Assembly (NCBI GenBank): GCA_017640485.1
Contig: JAEPQP010000015.1
Span: 1 to 34,812 of the forward strand
DNA from: Phycisphaerales bacterium
GTDB lineage: Bacteria; Planctomycetota; Phycisphaerae; Phycisphaerales; UBA1924
Direction: 5' to 3'
Length of the DNA: 34,812 bases
Position numbers and translations under genes: made by a program
Shown: positions 1-8,874 of the stretch, piece by piece
Layout: every line of letters starts with the position of its first letter
Position numbering within the stretch: the stretch's first letter is position 1
The notes under the pieces: model-generated
What the model was told of the DNA's origin: nothing
Database searches by the model: none
Seen by the model: only the letters and a program-made list of their open reading frames with translations

Positions 1-492
1 GGCGGCGTGGAGGAACAGCGCGGGATCGGGCTTCCACTTGCCGACTTCGTAGGCGCTGAAGAGGGTTGGTTTGGATCGGTCAGTCGGATGGGGGAAGCGA
101 TCGAAGAGACTCGCGCCGGTCAGTGTGAGCGTGGCTTTCTTGATGGGCGCATTGGTCGCGACGCAGCGGTCGGGCGCGTCTGATCCGAGTTCGTCGAGGT
201 GGTTGAGGAGCTCGTGGATGCCTGGGATCGGGGGGACGCCTTGGGTTTCGATCTCTTGGTACATGCGCGAGCGGTAGGTGTCGAGGAGGTTTGGGAGCTT
301 GGTGTTGAGTGTGGTTTCGACATCGTGGAGGATGTCGGCGAGGTTGCGCCCCTTGAAGTGCGCGATGGAGTAGTCGGCATCGATCTCCCATCCGGCTTCG
401 GTGACGACGCGGGCGAGGACGCGGTTGGTCAGGGGTTCGGTGTCGACGAGTACGCCGTCGCAGTCGAAGATGATGAGGGTGGAGTCGAGCAT
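1..492 (-). CDS. HAD-family hydrolase, phosphoglycolate phosphatase-like (3' end truncated by window edge)
   Basis: Reading the minus strand from ATG at 492 gives MLDSTLIIFDCDGVLVDTEPLTNRVLARVVTEAGWEIDADYS...; DxDGVLVDTE is HAD motif I. No stop before the window edge. Confidence 0.85.
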   Translation of the reverse strand, partial: MLDSTLIIFDCDGVLVDTEPLTNRVLARVVTEAGWEIDADYSIAHFKGRNLADILHDVETTLNTKLPNLLDTYRSRMYQEIETQGVPPIPGIHELLNHLDELGSDAPDRCVATNAPIKKATLTLTGASLFDRFPHPTDRSKPTLFSAYEVGKWKPDPALFLHAA

Positions 493-505
493 AATCAGAT
501 CTCAT

Positions 506-1105
506 TTAGAGTGGTGTGAGGATATCCCTGAAGAGTTCTCTTCGATGGAACCAGTTCCCGCACTCCGGGCAATGGCTTTCGATGGGAAGTCCATCAAGAG
601 GGTATGAGCAGTTCGGGCAATCGAGGTCGATGCTGCACACTTCGGCGTCGGTGAGGTTTGCGAGTGGTTCTTGTTGTTCGTAGCAACAGGCGAGCGCATC
701 TGGTCCGTGCTGGTCGAATACGAGTTGCATCAGGTCGTACTTTGCTTTGCACTTGATGCATGGTCCGAATGGACGCGAGGAGCAGAGCCATGTGCCGCAG
801 GAGGGGCACTCGGGGATGTGTTCCTTTTTGAGGAGGCTTAGATCCGGACGGATATCGTTTTCCCAGTTTTCTTCGATATGTGGGGGGTTGAGTTCGAGTT
901 CCTTGAGGAGTTCGGTCGCGCGCTGGGTTGCTTTTTTGGAGGCGATCACGAGCTCGTAATCACCCTTGATCAACGCGACGTTGTAGATCGGGGTGATCGC
1001 GGAGATGGATGCGTCGATGACCCCAGCCATTACGCCGTGTTCACGGAGGTGCGCGGCATGCAGGTACGCCATCACTGATGATGTGTAGTTGGCGATGCGG
1101 TGCAT
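506..1105 (-). CDS. DUF2007-like N-terminal domain protein with multiple zinc-ribbon Cys pairs
   Basis: 199-aa ORF; CPSCG, CIKC, CPNC and CPECG knuckles; N-terminal region resembles DUF2007-type putative signalling domains. Confidence 0.65.
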   Translation of the reverse strand: MHRIANYTSSVMAYLHAAHLREHGVMAGVIDASISAITPIYNVALIKGDYELVIASKKATQRATELLKELELNPPHIEENWENDIRPDLSLLKKEHIPECPSCGTWLCSSRPFGPCIKCKAKYDLMQLVFDQHGPDALACCYEQQEPLANLTDAEVCSIDLDCPNCSYPLDGLPIESHCPECGNWFHRRELFRDILTPL

Positions 1106-1108
1106 GTA

Positions 1109-2836
1109 TTAAGCCGTAGGCTCTGCGACCGGTGCGGGTTCGTTCGCGTCGGCGCGCATGAAAAGGGGGTCGCCCTTGGTGATGGACTGGCCTTGCTTGA
1201 TCGAGTGCGTGGAGTTCCACTGCGCCAGTTCGGAGAGGGGGGCGACGAACGCGGAGTTGGGGTTGGACTGGTCGGTCAGGTGCTCGCAGTTCCACGCGTT
1301 CCAGAGTTCGGTCATCTTCTGGGGCATCGCGGGATAGAGCAGGAGCGACGCTATGCGGAGCGCTTCGGCGCACGAGTAAAGGATTGAGCGGAGCGCGTGG
1401 GGTGCGTCGTCGAGGGTGTCGAGTTGTTTGGCGAGCGTGAACGGTGCGCTGTAGGAGATGAACTCGTCAACGAAGCGGACGATCGAGCGTGCGGAGTCGA
1501 GCATAGATTCGAGGTCCATCCGCTCGAGTGCGTCGTGGTAGTCGGTTGTGGCTTTGGTGATGAACTCTTGGAAGTGGAAGGTTCGGTTTGGATCGTCGGC
1601 GGGTTTGCCAACGGATTCGAGTGCTTTGAGTGCGGTTTGGAGGGATGAGCCGTCGGGGAATCCGAACTCTCCGTTGCAGGTCGCGGGGACGGTGCCTTCG
1701 AAGTATTTCGCGACCATGTTCCCGACGCGGGACATGGAGTTCCCGATCGAGTTGGCGAGGTCCGCGTTGTAGACCTCTACGAAGCGGGCGTGCGCGAAGT
1801 CCGCGTCGTTGGCGCCCAGCGGGCCTTGGGTGGTGAGGAACCAGCGGACGGCGTCGAGGGAGTACTTGTCCGCGTACGCGGCGAGGAGGTCGATCTCGAT
1901 GAAGTTCCCGAGCGACTTGGACATTTTGGTCCCCTCGGCGATCCAGTACGCGTGGGCGTAGACGGTCTTGGGCGGTTGCTTGCCCATCGCGTGTAGCATC
2001 GCGGGCCAGATGATGGCGTGGAACCAGAGGATGTCCTTGGCCATGAGGTGGGTGACTTCGCCCTCCCAGTACTTGGTGCGCTGGTCGTTGTCGACGGTGG
2101 TGAGGTAGTTGCAGAGTGCTTCGATCCAGACATAGATCCGGTGCGAGTCGTCGCAGGGCATTTTGATTCCCCAGTCGGGGTCGCCTTCTTTGATCTGTCG
2201 GGAGACGGGAACTTTCATGAGTCCTTGCTTGAGTCTTCCAAGCACTTCGTTTTTGCGGGCGCCGGGGAGGATGGTGATCGTGTCGTCTGCGAACTGGTCT
2301 TCGAGCCAGGACTGGTATTTGTCGAGACGGAAGAAGTAGTTTTGCTCGACGCGCTTTTCGAGCGGCTTCCCGGTGACGGGGGAGTTGTAGTTGCTTTCTT
2401 TCGCGACCATCTCGGTGAGGTATTCTTCTTGGGAGGGGTCGTACCACCCTTCGTAGTCTCCCAGTTCGATGTCGCCTTGATCGAGGAGTTGCTGGATGTA
2501 CTGGGTGGCTTTGGTGGTGTGGCGGTCTTCGGTCGTGCGGACGAAGTCGTCGTTGGAGAAGTTCATGAACGCGAAGGCGTCTTTGAACCGCTCGGCGTTG
2601 ATGGTCGCCCATTCCATCGGGGTTTTGTCGTGCTCGAGAGCGGTCTTGGAGACTTTCTCGGCGTGCTCGTCGGTGCCTGTGAGGAAGAAGACATCGCGAC
2701 CAACCAGCCGCTGGGCGCGGGCGGCGACATCCGCGATGAGGGTCGTGTAGCAGTGTCCGATATGCGGACGATCGTTCACATAGTAAATCGGGGTCGTGAT
2801 GTAGTACGGCGTTTGATTGGTCTGGTCTGATCCCAT
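1109..2836 (-). CDS. metG: Methionyl-tRNA synthetase
   Basis: 575 aa; YYITTPIYYVNDRPHIGHCYTT (HIGH region), FFLTGTDEHAEKV, KMSKSLGN (KMSKS). Confidence 0.95.
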   Translation of the reverse strand: MGSDQTNQTPYYITTPIYYVNDRPHIGHCYTTLIADVAARAQRLVGRDVFFLTGTDEHAEKVSKTALEHDKTPMEWATINAERFKDAFAFMNFSNDDFVRTTEDRHTTKATQYIQQLLDQGDIELGDYEGWYDPSQEEYLTEMVAKESNYNSPVTGKPLEKRVEQNYFFRLDKYQSWLEDQFADDTITILPGARKNEVLGRLKQGLMKVPVSRQIKEGDPDWGIKMPCDDSHRIYVWIEALCNYLTTVDNDQRTKYWEGEVTHLMAKDILWFHAIIWPAMLHAMGKQPPKTVYAHAYWIAEGTKMSKSLGNFIEIDLLAAYADKYSLDAVRWFLTTQGPLGANDADFAHARFVEVYNADLANSIGNSMSRVGNMVAKYFEGTVPATCNGEFGFPDGSSLQTALKALESVGKPADDPNRTFHFQEFITKATTDYHDALERMDLESMLDSARSIVRFVDEFISYSAPFTLAKQLDTLDDAPHALRSILYSCAEALRIASLLLYPAMPQKMTELWNAWNCEHLTDQSNPNSAFVAPLSELAQWNSTHSIKQGQSITKGDPLFMRADANEPAPVAEPTA

Positions 2837-3000
2837 GGTCGGAGATTGTAGATCAGAGGTCGCGGAATGGGGCTGCTAAGGGCGAGTGGTATTTCGGAAT
2901 GTACGGTTTGATACGGCATGAAAATTGCACTACTGTTTGTGATTGGTGGGAATAGAGTTGTGAGGTTTTCCGTTGGTCACTTTGTCGAGAGGCGGGCGAG

Positions 3001-3612
3001 TTGGAACGAAGCAAGTTTGAACAACTCGCTATGCAGCATCTTGACGCTGTTTATCGCATGGCGTTTCACCTGAGCCGGGACGCGGATGTGGCGGATGAAC
3101 TGGTTCAGGAGGTCTACATGCGGGCGTTCCGGCCCGGCACGATCGAGCGCTTCGAGGACAAGAGCGCCGATGACGACCCGACTTCGGGAACTGGCGGCAT
3201 GCGTTCGTGGTTGTTTGCGATCACGCACAATGTCTTCTACTCGAAGATCAAGAAAGACAAGCGTCGCCCGATGGCGGTTGAAGAGTTCTTCAACGAATCG
3301 TCCGACGAGTTGATGCCCGATGAAGCACCGCCGGTCTATGACCGATCGTCGCTGGACTTCGAGCATGTCGATGAGAAGCTCAAAGAGGTTCTCTTCGGAT
3401 TGAAAGAGGAGTACCGCGAGGTGCTCTTGATGTGGGCGGTCGATGGTCTGAAGTACCGTGAGATTGCTGAGATTCTGGATGTCCCGATTGGGACAGTAAT
3501 GAGCCGATTGCACAGGGCTCGCAAGCTGCTCGGGGATTCACTCCTGAGCGATGAGAAGGCTGTTGAGGACCTTGGTCTCAGGGTGCTGAGTAGCGGAACG
3601 AACGATGAGTGA
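3001..3612 (+). CDS. ECF-type RNA polymerase sigma factor
   Basis: 203 aa with sigma-70 region 2 (DADVADELVQEVYMRAF) and region 4 (YREIAEILDVPIGTVMSRLHRARKLL); TTG start preceded by a purine-rich GAGGCGGG. Confidence 0.9.
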   Translation: MERSKFEQLAMQHLDAVYRMAFHLSRDADVADELVQEVYMRAFRPGTIERFEDKSADDDPTSGTGGMRSWLFAITHNVFYSKIKKDKRRPMAVEEFFNESSDELMPDEAPPVYDRSSLDFEHVDEKLKEVLFGLKEEYREVLLMWAVDGLKYREIAEILDVPIGTVMSRLHRARKLLGDSLLSDEKAVEDLGLRVLSSGTNDE

Positions 3613-4621
3613 TGCGATGTCTGATGCAACGAGTGATTCCATGAACAACAACGACCACCAACCTGACTGGCACGATGCGCACGATACAAAGAAGACGCCC
3701 TTCGTGCCTGACATTGATGCCGACGAGCTCTGCATCGCGGCGATGCTGCGTGCGTGCGCCGACGGCGAGCTGTGTCCGGAGGGATGCGAACGGCTCAAGG
3801 CGTACCTTGCTGAGCACCCCGAGGCTCAGGCGCAGGTGAATTTCGAGAAGGAGCTCAAGGGGTGCTGCGAGCGGGTGATGAAGAAGTCGCCCTGTCCTGA
3901 CGCACTGCGCGCCAAGATCGAAGCGATCGCGGCCGCGTCGATGGCAGAGAGCTCGATGGAAGCGTCGAATGCGGTCACTCGTGAAAAAAGCTTCTGGCAG
4001 CGGAGCCCGATGATGAGCGCGATGGCCGCGGTCTTGGTGCTCGCGGGTGGCGGACTGATCTGGCAGAGCTCGTCGTTGATTACCAAGGGCAGCGGGATCG
4101 GGATTGTTGAGACGACCCCGGTTGAATACGCGGAGCGTGTGGGGAACTTTGTTGCTCGCGAGCACAAGCGTTGCTGCGAAGAGCGTGCCGCAGACAAGAA
4201 GCTTGTTCATAATGACATCGATCAAGCGACGGCGTACTTCAGCGAGAAGTTTGAGAAACCGATCGTGACTCCCGCGTCGATGGATACAGATCCACTAGCG
4301 CACCAGATCCGTTTCTACGGCGGCGGGGACTGTCATCTCCCGGCGACTGACGGTTCGGGACACATGCGCTTTGATGCGGTCAATAGCAATGGAGAACGCG
4401 TCTCGCTCTCGCTCTTCATCGCGCCCGATCCTGGATTCCTCGAGATGGAGGAGGGTGTGACCTACCTGCTCAACTCGACGCAGTGCGCCGAGCAGGGCGC
4501 GAGTCTGTTCGCTTGGGTCCACGATGGGGTGATGTATCTGCTCGTATCGGAAGCGGACGAATCGATGTGCGCCCCGGTGCGTGCGATGATGAACGCTCCT
4601 GACGAGATCCGTCCGCTCTGA
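3605..4621 (+). CDS. Membrane-anchored anti-sigma factor-like protein
   Basis: Overlaps the sigma gene by 8 nt; N-terminal Cys-containing helical region, one TM segment (MMSAMAAVLVLAGGGLIW), extracytoplasmic C-terminal domain. Confidence 0.7.
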   Translation: MSDAMSDATSDSMNNNDHQPDWHDAHDTKKTPFVPDIDADELCIAAMLRACADGELCPEGCERLKAYLAEHPEAQAQVNFEKELKGCCERVMKKSPCPDALRAKIEAIAAASMAESSMEASNAVTREKSFWQRSPMMSAMAAVLVLAGGGLIWQSSSLITKGSGIGIVETTPVEYAERVGNFVAREHKRCCEERAADKKLVHNDIDQATAYFSEKFEKPIVTPASMDTDPLAHQIRFYGGGDCHLPATDGSGHMRFDAVNSNGERVSLSLFIAPDPGFLEMEEGVTYLLNSTQCAEQGASLFAWVHDGVMYLLVSEADESMCAPVRAMMNAPDEIRPL

Positions 4622-4826
4622 GAAGGTTCTGGATCTAGCAATGGTTGTTGCGCAGGTGGCTGATCCCGGCACGGGTTCGGTGGGATTCCTGTTCACAGTC
4701 TTGAGAGAACGCGGTCTGATCGCCGATTATGGGGTGGTCGGGACGGAATTGTGACTGTGGCTGTGCGTTCTTGCGAACCGGCTGGGGGGGGCGGCGAGTA
4801 TAATTGACGAGCGGAAGGAAACACCT

Positions 4827-6650
4827 ATGAAACGCGAGCAAACACTCCATTCCAGCATCCGGGTTCCCAAGATCCCATTGATCGCCGCGATCGGGTTGGT
4901 GGCGCTCGCGGGACAAGCGGCGCATGGTCAGAATGCGTTGGGTGACGGCCGGGGGCTAGAAGCGAATCCACGGCAGGGGTCCGATGGTCGGAACTTCCAG
5001 CGTCCGAGTCTCGCGGATCAGGTGCGCTTCCGCAACGCGATCTCGACAGGAAACGCGCCAGGGGGGCTGAGCTTCAGAGGCGATCTTGGCTACCAAGCGC
5101 CGGGAGAGTTTACCGGTGCGCTCGGGTCCGATGCGTTGTTCGCGTTCCGGAGGGACTCGTTGTACTCAGGGCTCGCGGGTATGGGGATCCGGGGGACCGA
5201 TGCATTGCAGTATCAGTTCTCGATGACGACCGGCTCAAGGGTGACCCAGAATCTGGTGGGGACCGGGATGGTTTCTCGGTTTGATGGTGCTTCATCGTCC
5301 TCGCTTCCCGGCGGGTACAACACCCCTGGGACAGGGGCGGCGATTGATCCAATGTCTCAGCTCCGCGCCACGGCGCCGACGAGCGGGACGCTGCGATCCA
5401 CATCGTCGTATTCATCGACGGCTGGTCTGCTCCCTGAGTTGGTCTCGGTGTACGAGAGCGGGCTCGAGCGGAATCGGTTCGGGGTTGTTTCGACGCCTTT
5501 GATGGGGTTGGTTTCGACCCCGATGCAAGCGGAGCGGAATCCGAAATCCAAGACGAACTCGTCGATTGTTTCTCCGACTTCGTATGCACAAACGATCAAG
5601 GATCTCCAGGAACGCGCCAAGGCGATCCGTGAGAGCAGGCAAGTGTCCGATGCGGGCGGGACGGATATTAGTGGCAAGACCCAAGAGGAACTCGAGAAAG
5701 AAAACAATGATTGGATCGCGCAGAAGATCCGCGAACTTCAGGAGCAGTTGCTCGGGGTTCAGGATCCGGTTACTCCTAAGGATCCGATCGATGGGACGGA
5801 CGGGATCGGTGGAGCCGAGGAGGTTGATCCGTCGGACGGTCAAGAGAGTCCGGTGAAGATCATCGATCCGATGAATCCGGGAATCGGGAATGGTGACCCG
5901 CTTGATGAAGTTTCAAATCCGCAGATCGACTTTGATCGTGGTCAGGGACTGAGTGAAAACATCGAATCGGGTGACCCGAACGGGTTGCTGTATCAGATCG
6001 ATCCCGACACACTCGAGGTGATCAAGGGGAGCGGGAACCGGGTGACCTATCTGGTTGATCCGACTGCGGCGGATCGTGATCCGTTTGCTGAGCACATGGT
6101 CGCGGGCGAGCGTTTGCTTGCGCAGGGTCGGTACTTTGATGCCGAGGAACGGTTTACCTACGCGATGTCGGTGCGGAGCGGGAACATCTCTGCTCAGCTG
6201 GGACGGCTGCACGCGCAGATCGGCGCTGGATTGGTGCTCAGCGGATCGATGAATCTACAGGCGCTGCTGACCGAGCATCTTGAGCTGGTCTCGACGCGGT
6301 ATTCTGGTGATCTGCTCCCAAGCGAGGAGCGGATCCGGAAGCTGCTCGGTGTGCTTCGTGAGCGTGCGGGCCTTGACGAGCGTCCGGCGTCTGTGCCGCC
6401 TGAACCTGAGGAGATCCGTGTCGCTTCAGGGATCCTGATCGCGTACTTGGGATTCCAGATCGGCGATGCGGAGCAGATGGAGAGCGGTCTCGCGGTGGTG
6501 CGTGAGCACGGCACGAATCCTGATCAGCGACTGGCGCGATTGCTTGGACAGATCTGGGGCGCGGTGCTCGAGGAGACCGGGCCTGGGATGGATCAGCCTG
6601 GGATCATGCGTCCGGGTGAGCGGGGTGATTCGGACGAGTCATCGCCATGA
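4827..6650 (+). CDS. Secreted/periplasmic protein with C-terminal TPR-like region
   Basis: 607 aa; N-terminal signal-like segment IPLIAAIGLVALAGQAAHGQ; C-terminal AEHMVAGERLLAQGRYFDAEERFTYAMSV resembles TPR; SD-like GGAAGGAAA before ATG. Confidence 0.65.
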   Translation: MKREQTLHSSIRVPKIPLIAAIGLVALAGQAAHGQNALGDGRGLEANPRQGSDGRNFQRPSLADQVRFRNAISTGNAPGGLSFRGDLGYQAPGEFTGALGSDALFAFRRDSLYSGLAGMGIRGTDALQYQFSMTTGSRVTQNLVGTGMVSRFDGASSSSLPGGYNTPGTGAAIDPMSQLRATAPTSGTLRSTSSYSSTAGLLPELVSVYESGLERNRFGVVSTPLMGLVSTPMQAERNPKSKTNSSIVSPTSYAQTIKDLQERAKAIRESRQVSDAGGTDISGKTQEELEKENNDWIAQKIRELQEQLLGVQDPVTPKDPIDGTDGIGGAEEVDPSDGQESPVKIIDPMNPGIGNGDPLDEVSNPQIDFDRGQGLSENIESGDPNGLLYQIDPDTLEVIKGSGNRVTYLVDPTAADRDPFAEHMVAGERLLAQGRYFDAEERFTYAMSVRSGNISAQLGRLHAQIGAGLVLSGSMNLQALLTEHLELVSTRYSGDLLPSEERIRKLLGVLRERAGLDERPASVPPEPEEIRVASGILIAYLGFQIGDAEQMESGLAVVREHGTNPDQRLARLLGQIWGAVLEETGPGMDQPGIMRPGERGDSDESSP

Positions 6651-8302
6651 AATCAGTGAGGGGAATCGGGAGCCACTCGAGTGAAGGATCGCTCCGCGAT
6701 TACTGGACCGATGGATCGGTCGCTCGCTTGTGCGCCACGCTCAGCGAACTGACCGGCGTCGTGGTGGAGCTGCGTGATGAGCGCGGGATCGTGCTGGATC
6801 CCGATCAGGACGCGGAGTTCTTCGGAGGAGCGATCAAACCTATTGAAGACGGTGCGGAGGTCTTCCCGGTCCGGCTCGGGAGCGAGGGGGGCGCGGTCAT
6901 CGGGTCTGTGGTCATCGGGAGCGGGGGGGATATCGCTCGGCCGATGCTTGATCGGATGGGCTCGCTGCTCGCGTCGATGGTCGCGGAGATGACGAGCGAT
7001 GTGTCTGAGCTTCGACTTCGTGTCAAAGAGATCGAGGTGCTCTACAAGCTCAACGCGCTGCTGGTTTCGGGGGGACGCGTTGATGAGACGCTGGAGCTGG
7101 CGCTCGAGTCTGGACTGGACACGCTGGATCTGGACGCTGGAGCGATCATGCTGCTGCCTGAGGATTCGGAGGGATTGACGAAGGTTGATAAAGAGGACGA
7201 GCTTGTTCGCAGCGCATCGATCGGGCTGAGCGAGTCGTGGTTGTCATCGCCGATGCCTTTGTCGGAGGGGCGCGAGATCGATCGCGCGAGTCTGGCGGGG
7301 AAGGTGACGGTTGTGGAGGACCTGCTTGAAGATGAGCGGATCTTGGCGCGTGATCAGGTCGAGCGCGAAGGGCTGAGGTCGTTCTTGGGGACGGGGATGG
7401 TGTTTGATGGTCATCCGATCGGGGTGATCCGATTGTACTCACGCAGCGTGCGGAAGTTCTCCGGCGCGGAGCGCCGATTAATCCGATCGATCGGTCAATC
7501 CGCGGCGATGGCGGTCGAGCAGGCGCGATTGATCAAGATGAAGGCACGCGAACGCCGCACACAGCGCTCGCTCAAGATCGCGGCGACTGTGCAGAAACGG
7601 ATGATGCCCGACACGCTCCCAGCGGTTGAGCAGCTCGACATCGCGGCGCGGTTCCGTCCCAGCTTCCAGATCGCGGGTGATTTTTACGATGTGTTCGAGG
7701 TCCGCGATAAGGTCGGGATCTTGGTCGGGGATGTGGTGGGCAAGGGGGTTGTCGCGGGTTTGCTGATGAGCGCGGTCCGCGCGACGCTGCGTGCGTACGC
7801 GGAACTGAGCGATGATCTCTCGCGCGTGATGGCGCGGACCAACGAGGCGCTGCATCGCGACACGACGGTCTCGGAGTTCGCGACGATCTGGTACGGCGTG
7901 TTTGATCCGGAGACCAACGAGCTGTGCTATGTGACCGCGGGACACGAGCCCCCGGTTGTGCTCACGCAGCGCGAAGACGGGAGATGGTCGCACCGGATGC
8001 TGACGGGGATCGGTCTGGTCGCGGGGGTCCAAGACAACGAGGAGTATGTGATGGAGCGGGTGGTCCTTGAGAAGGATCAGGTCGTCGTTGCGTACACCGA
8101 CGGGATGATGGATGCGCTGGACTTTACCGGCGAGCGCTTTGGGAGACAGCGGCTGATCTCAGCGGTGGTCGAGACGCTCAACGAGGAGCCCGACGCGAGC
8201 GCCGAGCGGGTGATCGAGCGGATTTTCTGGCATCTGCGTCAGTTCACGGGTTTGCAGCCTCAGACAGACGACGAGACCATTGTGGTGATGCGGGCGCGGT
8301 GA
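6647..8302 (+). CDS. GAF domain + SpoIIE/PP2C-type serine phosphatase (RsbU-like)
   Basis: 551 aa; C-terminal AARFRPSFQIAGDFYDVFEV...VGDVVGKGVVAGLLMSAVRATLRA...TDGMMDALDFTGERFG typical of SpoIIE phosphatases; preceding GAF-like region. 4-nt ATGA overlap with the upstream gene. Confidence 0.9.
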   Translation: MKSVRGIGSHSSEGSLRDYWTDGSVARLCATLSELTGVVVELRDERGIVLDPDQDAEFFGGAIKPIEDGAEVFPVRLGSEGGAVIGSVVIGSGGDIARPMLDRMGSLLASMVAEMTSDVSELRLRVKEIEVLYKLNALLVSGGRVDETLELALESGLDTLDLDAGAIMLLPEDSEGLTKVDKEDELVRSASIGLSESWLSSPMPLSEGREIDRASLAGKVTVVEDLLEDERILARDQVEREGLRSFLGTGMVFDGHPIGVIRLYSRSVRKFSGAERRLIRSIGQSAAMAVEQARLIKMKARERRTQRSLKIAATVQKRMMPDTLPAVEQLDIAARFRPSFQIAGDFYDVFEVRDKVGILVGDVVGKGVVAGLLMSAVRATLRAYAELSDDLSRVMARTNEALHRDTTVSEFATIWYGVFDPETNELCYVTAGHEPPVVLTQREDGRWSHRMLTGIGLVAGVQDNEEYVMERVVLEKDQVVVAYTDGMMDALDFTGERFGRQRLISAVVETLNEEPDASAERVIERIFWHLRQFTGLQPQTDDETIVVMRAR

Positions 8303-8318
8303 GTCTATGAACAAGAGA

Positions 8319-8350
8319 AAACGCTCGCGGCGTCCTTGCGGCGAGCGTTT
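8319..8350. terminator. Hairpin between convergent genes, possibly bidirectional
   Basis: AAACGCTCGC (8319-8328) / GCGAGCGTTT (8341-8350), perfect 10-bp arms flanked by A and T residues. Confidence 0.7.
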
Positions 8351-8379
8351 CGTGGTGGGGTTGATTGGGGGACGCTTGA

Positions 8380-8649
8380 TCAGGCGGCGTATGGGCCGTC
8401 GTCGTCTTCGGGTCCGGTCCACTGCGCGATCGAGTAGGATTCGATTTCCTCTTCGACGATCTCGTTGAGTTCCGCCATCTTTGATTCAGCGGCGGCGAGT
8501 GCTTGGTTTGCGAAGTCGATGGAATCCATCGCGTCCTCCTTTGAGGTTTCGTCTCCGGCTTGGCGCCAGGACGCAACCGATGTAAACGGTAACGGGGCCG
8601 GGGGATCTTCGATGGTGTCTGTTTCTCGGCAGAGTCTCAGATTCGGCAT
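8380..8649 (-). CDS. Small acidic protein with two possible in-frame starts (8649 and 8529)
   Basis: ATG at 8649 preceded by GAGGAGG; in-frame ATG at 8529 preceded by AAAGGAGGA. Short form MDSIDFANQALAAAESKMAELNEIVEEEIESYSIAQWTGPEDDDGPYAA. Confidence 0.5.
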   Translation of the reverse strand: MPNLRLCRETDTIEDPPAPLPFTSVASWRQAGDETSKEDAMDSIDFANQALAAAESKMAELNEIVEEEIESYSIAQWTGPEDDDGPYAA

Positions 8650-8874
8650 TGCAGGCCTCCTCGCACAGGGGTGAGTCCAAATGAGTCTGCAAAACAGATC
8701 GTCCAATGGTTCCTGTGAATGAAGAGCAATCCGGTGACCGGAGTCGGTTTACGCCGATGAGTCAAGACGGGTGATCCCATACAGACAGTTATCGGCACTA
8801 TGGGGGGTATGAGTTGAGCGGATCCAGTCTTGGATCCGAGCCTAGATTAGCGAAGGCGAGCGTAGAAACCGGGT

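Noticed and set aside
1467-2612. 381-aa minus-strand ORF in another frame of metG
   Set aside because: Arg/Pro-rich alternate-frame translation of metG; no recognisable domain.
2018-2830. 270-aa plus-strand ORF opposite metG
   Set aside because: Antisense to a clear methionyl-tRNA synthetase; low-complexity Val/Gly/Glu composition typical of GC-rich shadow ORFs.
3578-4225. 215-aa minus-strand ORF opposite the anti-sigma gene
   Set aside because: Antisense shadow of a better supported sigma/anti-sigma pair.
4771-4804. Possible sigma-70 promoter (TTGCGA ... TATAAT) upstream of the 4827 gene
   Set aside because: The TATAAT is good, but the spacer is about 22 nt, too long for a standard promoter; not reported as a feature.
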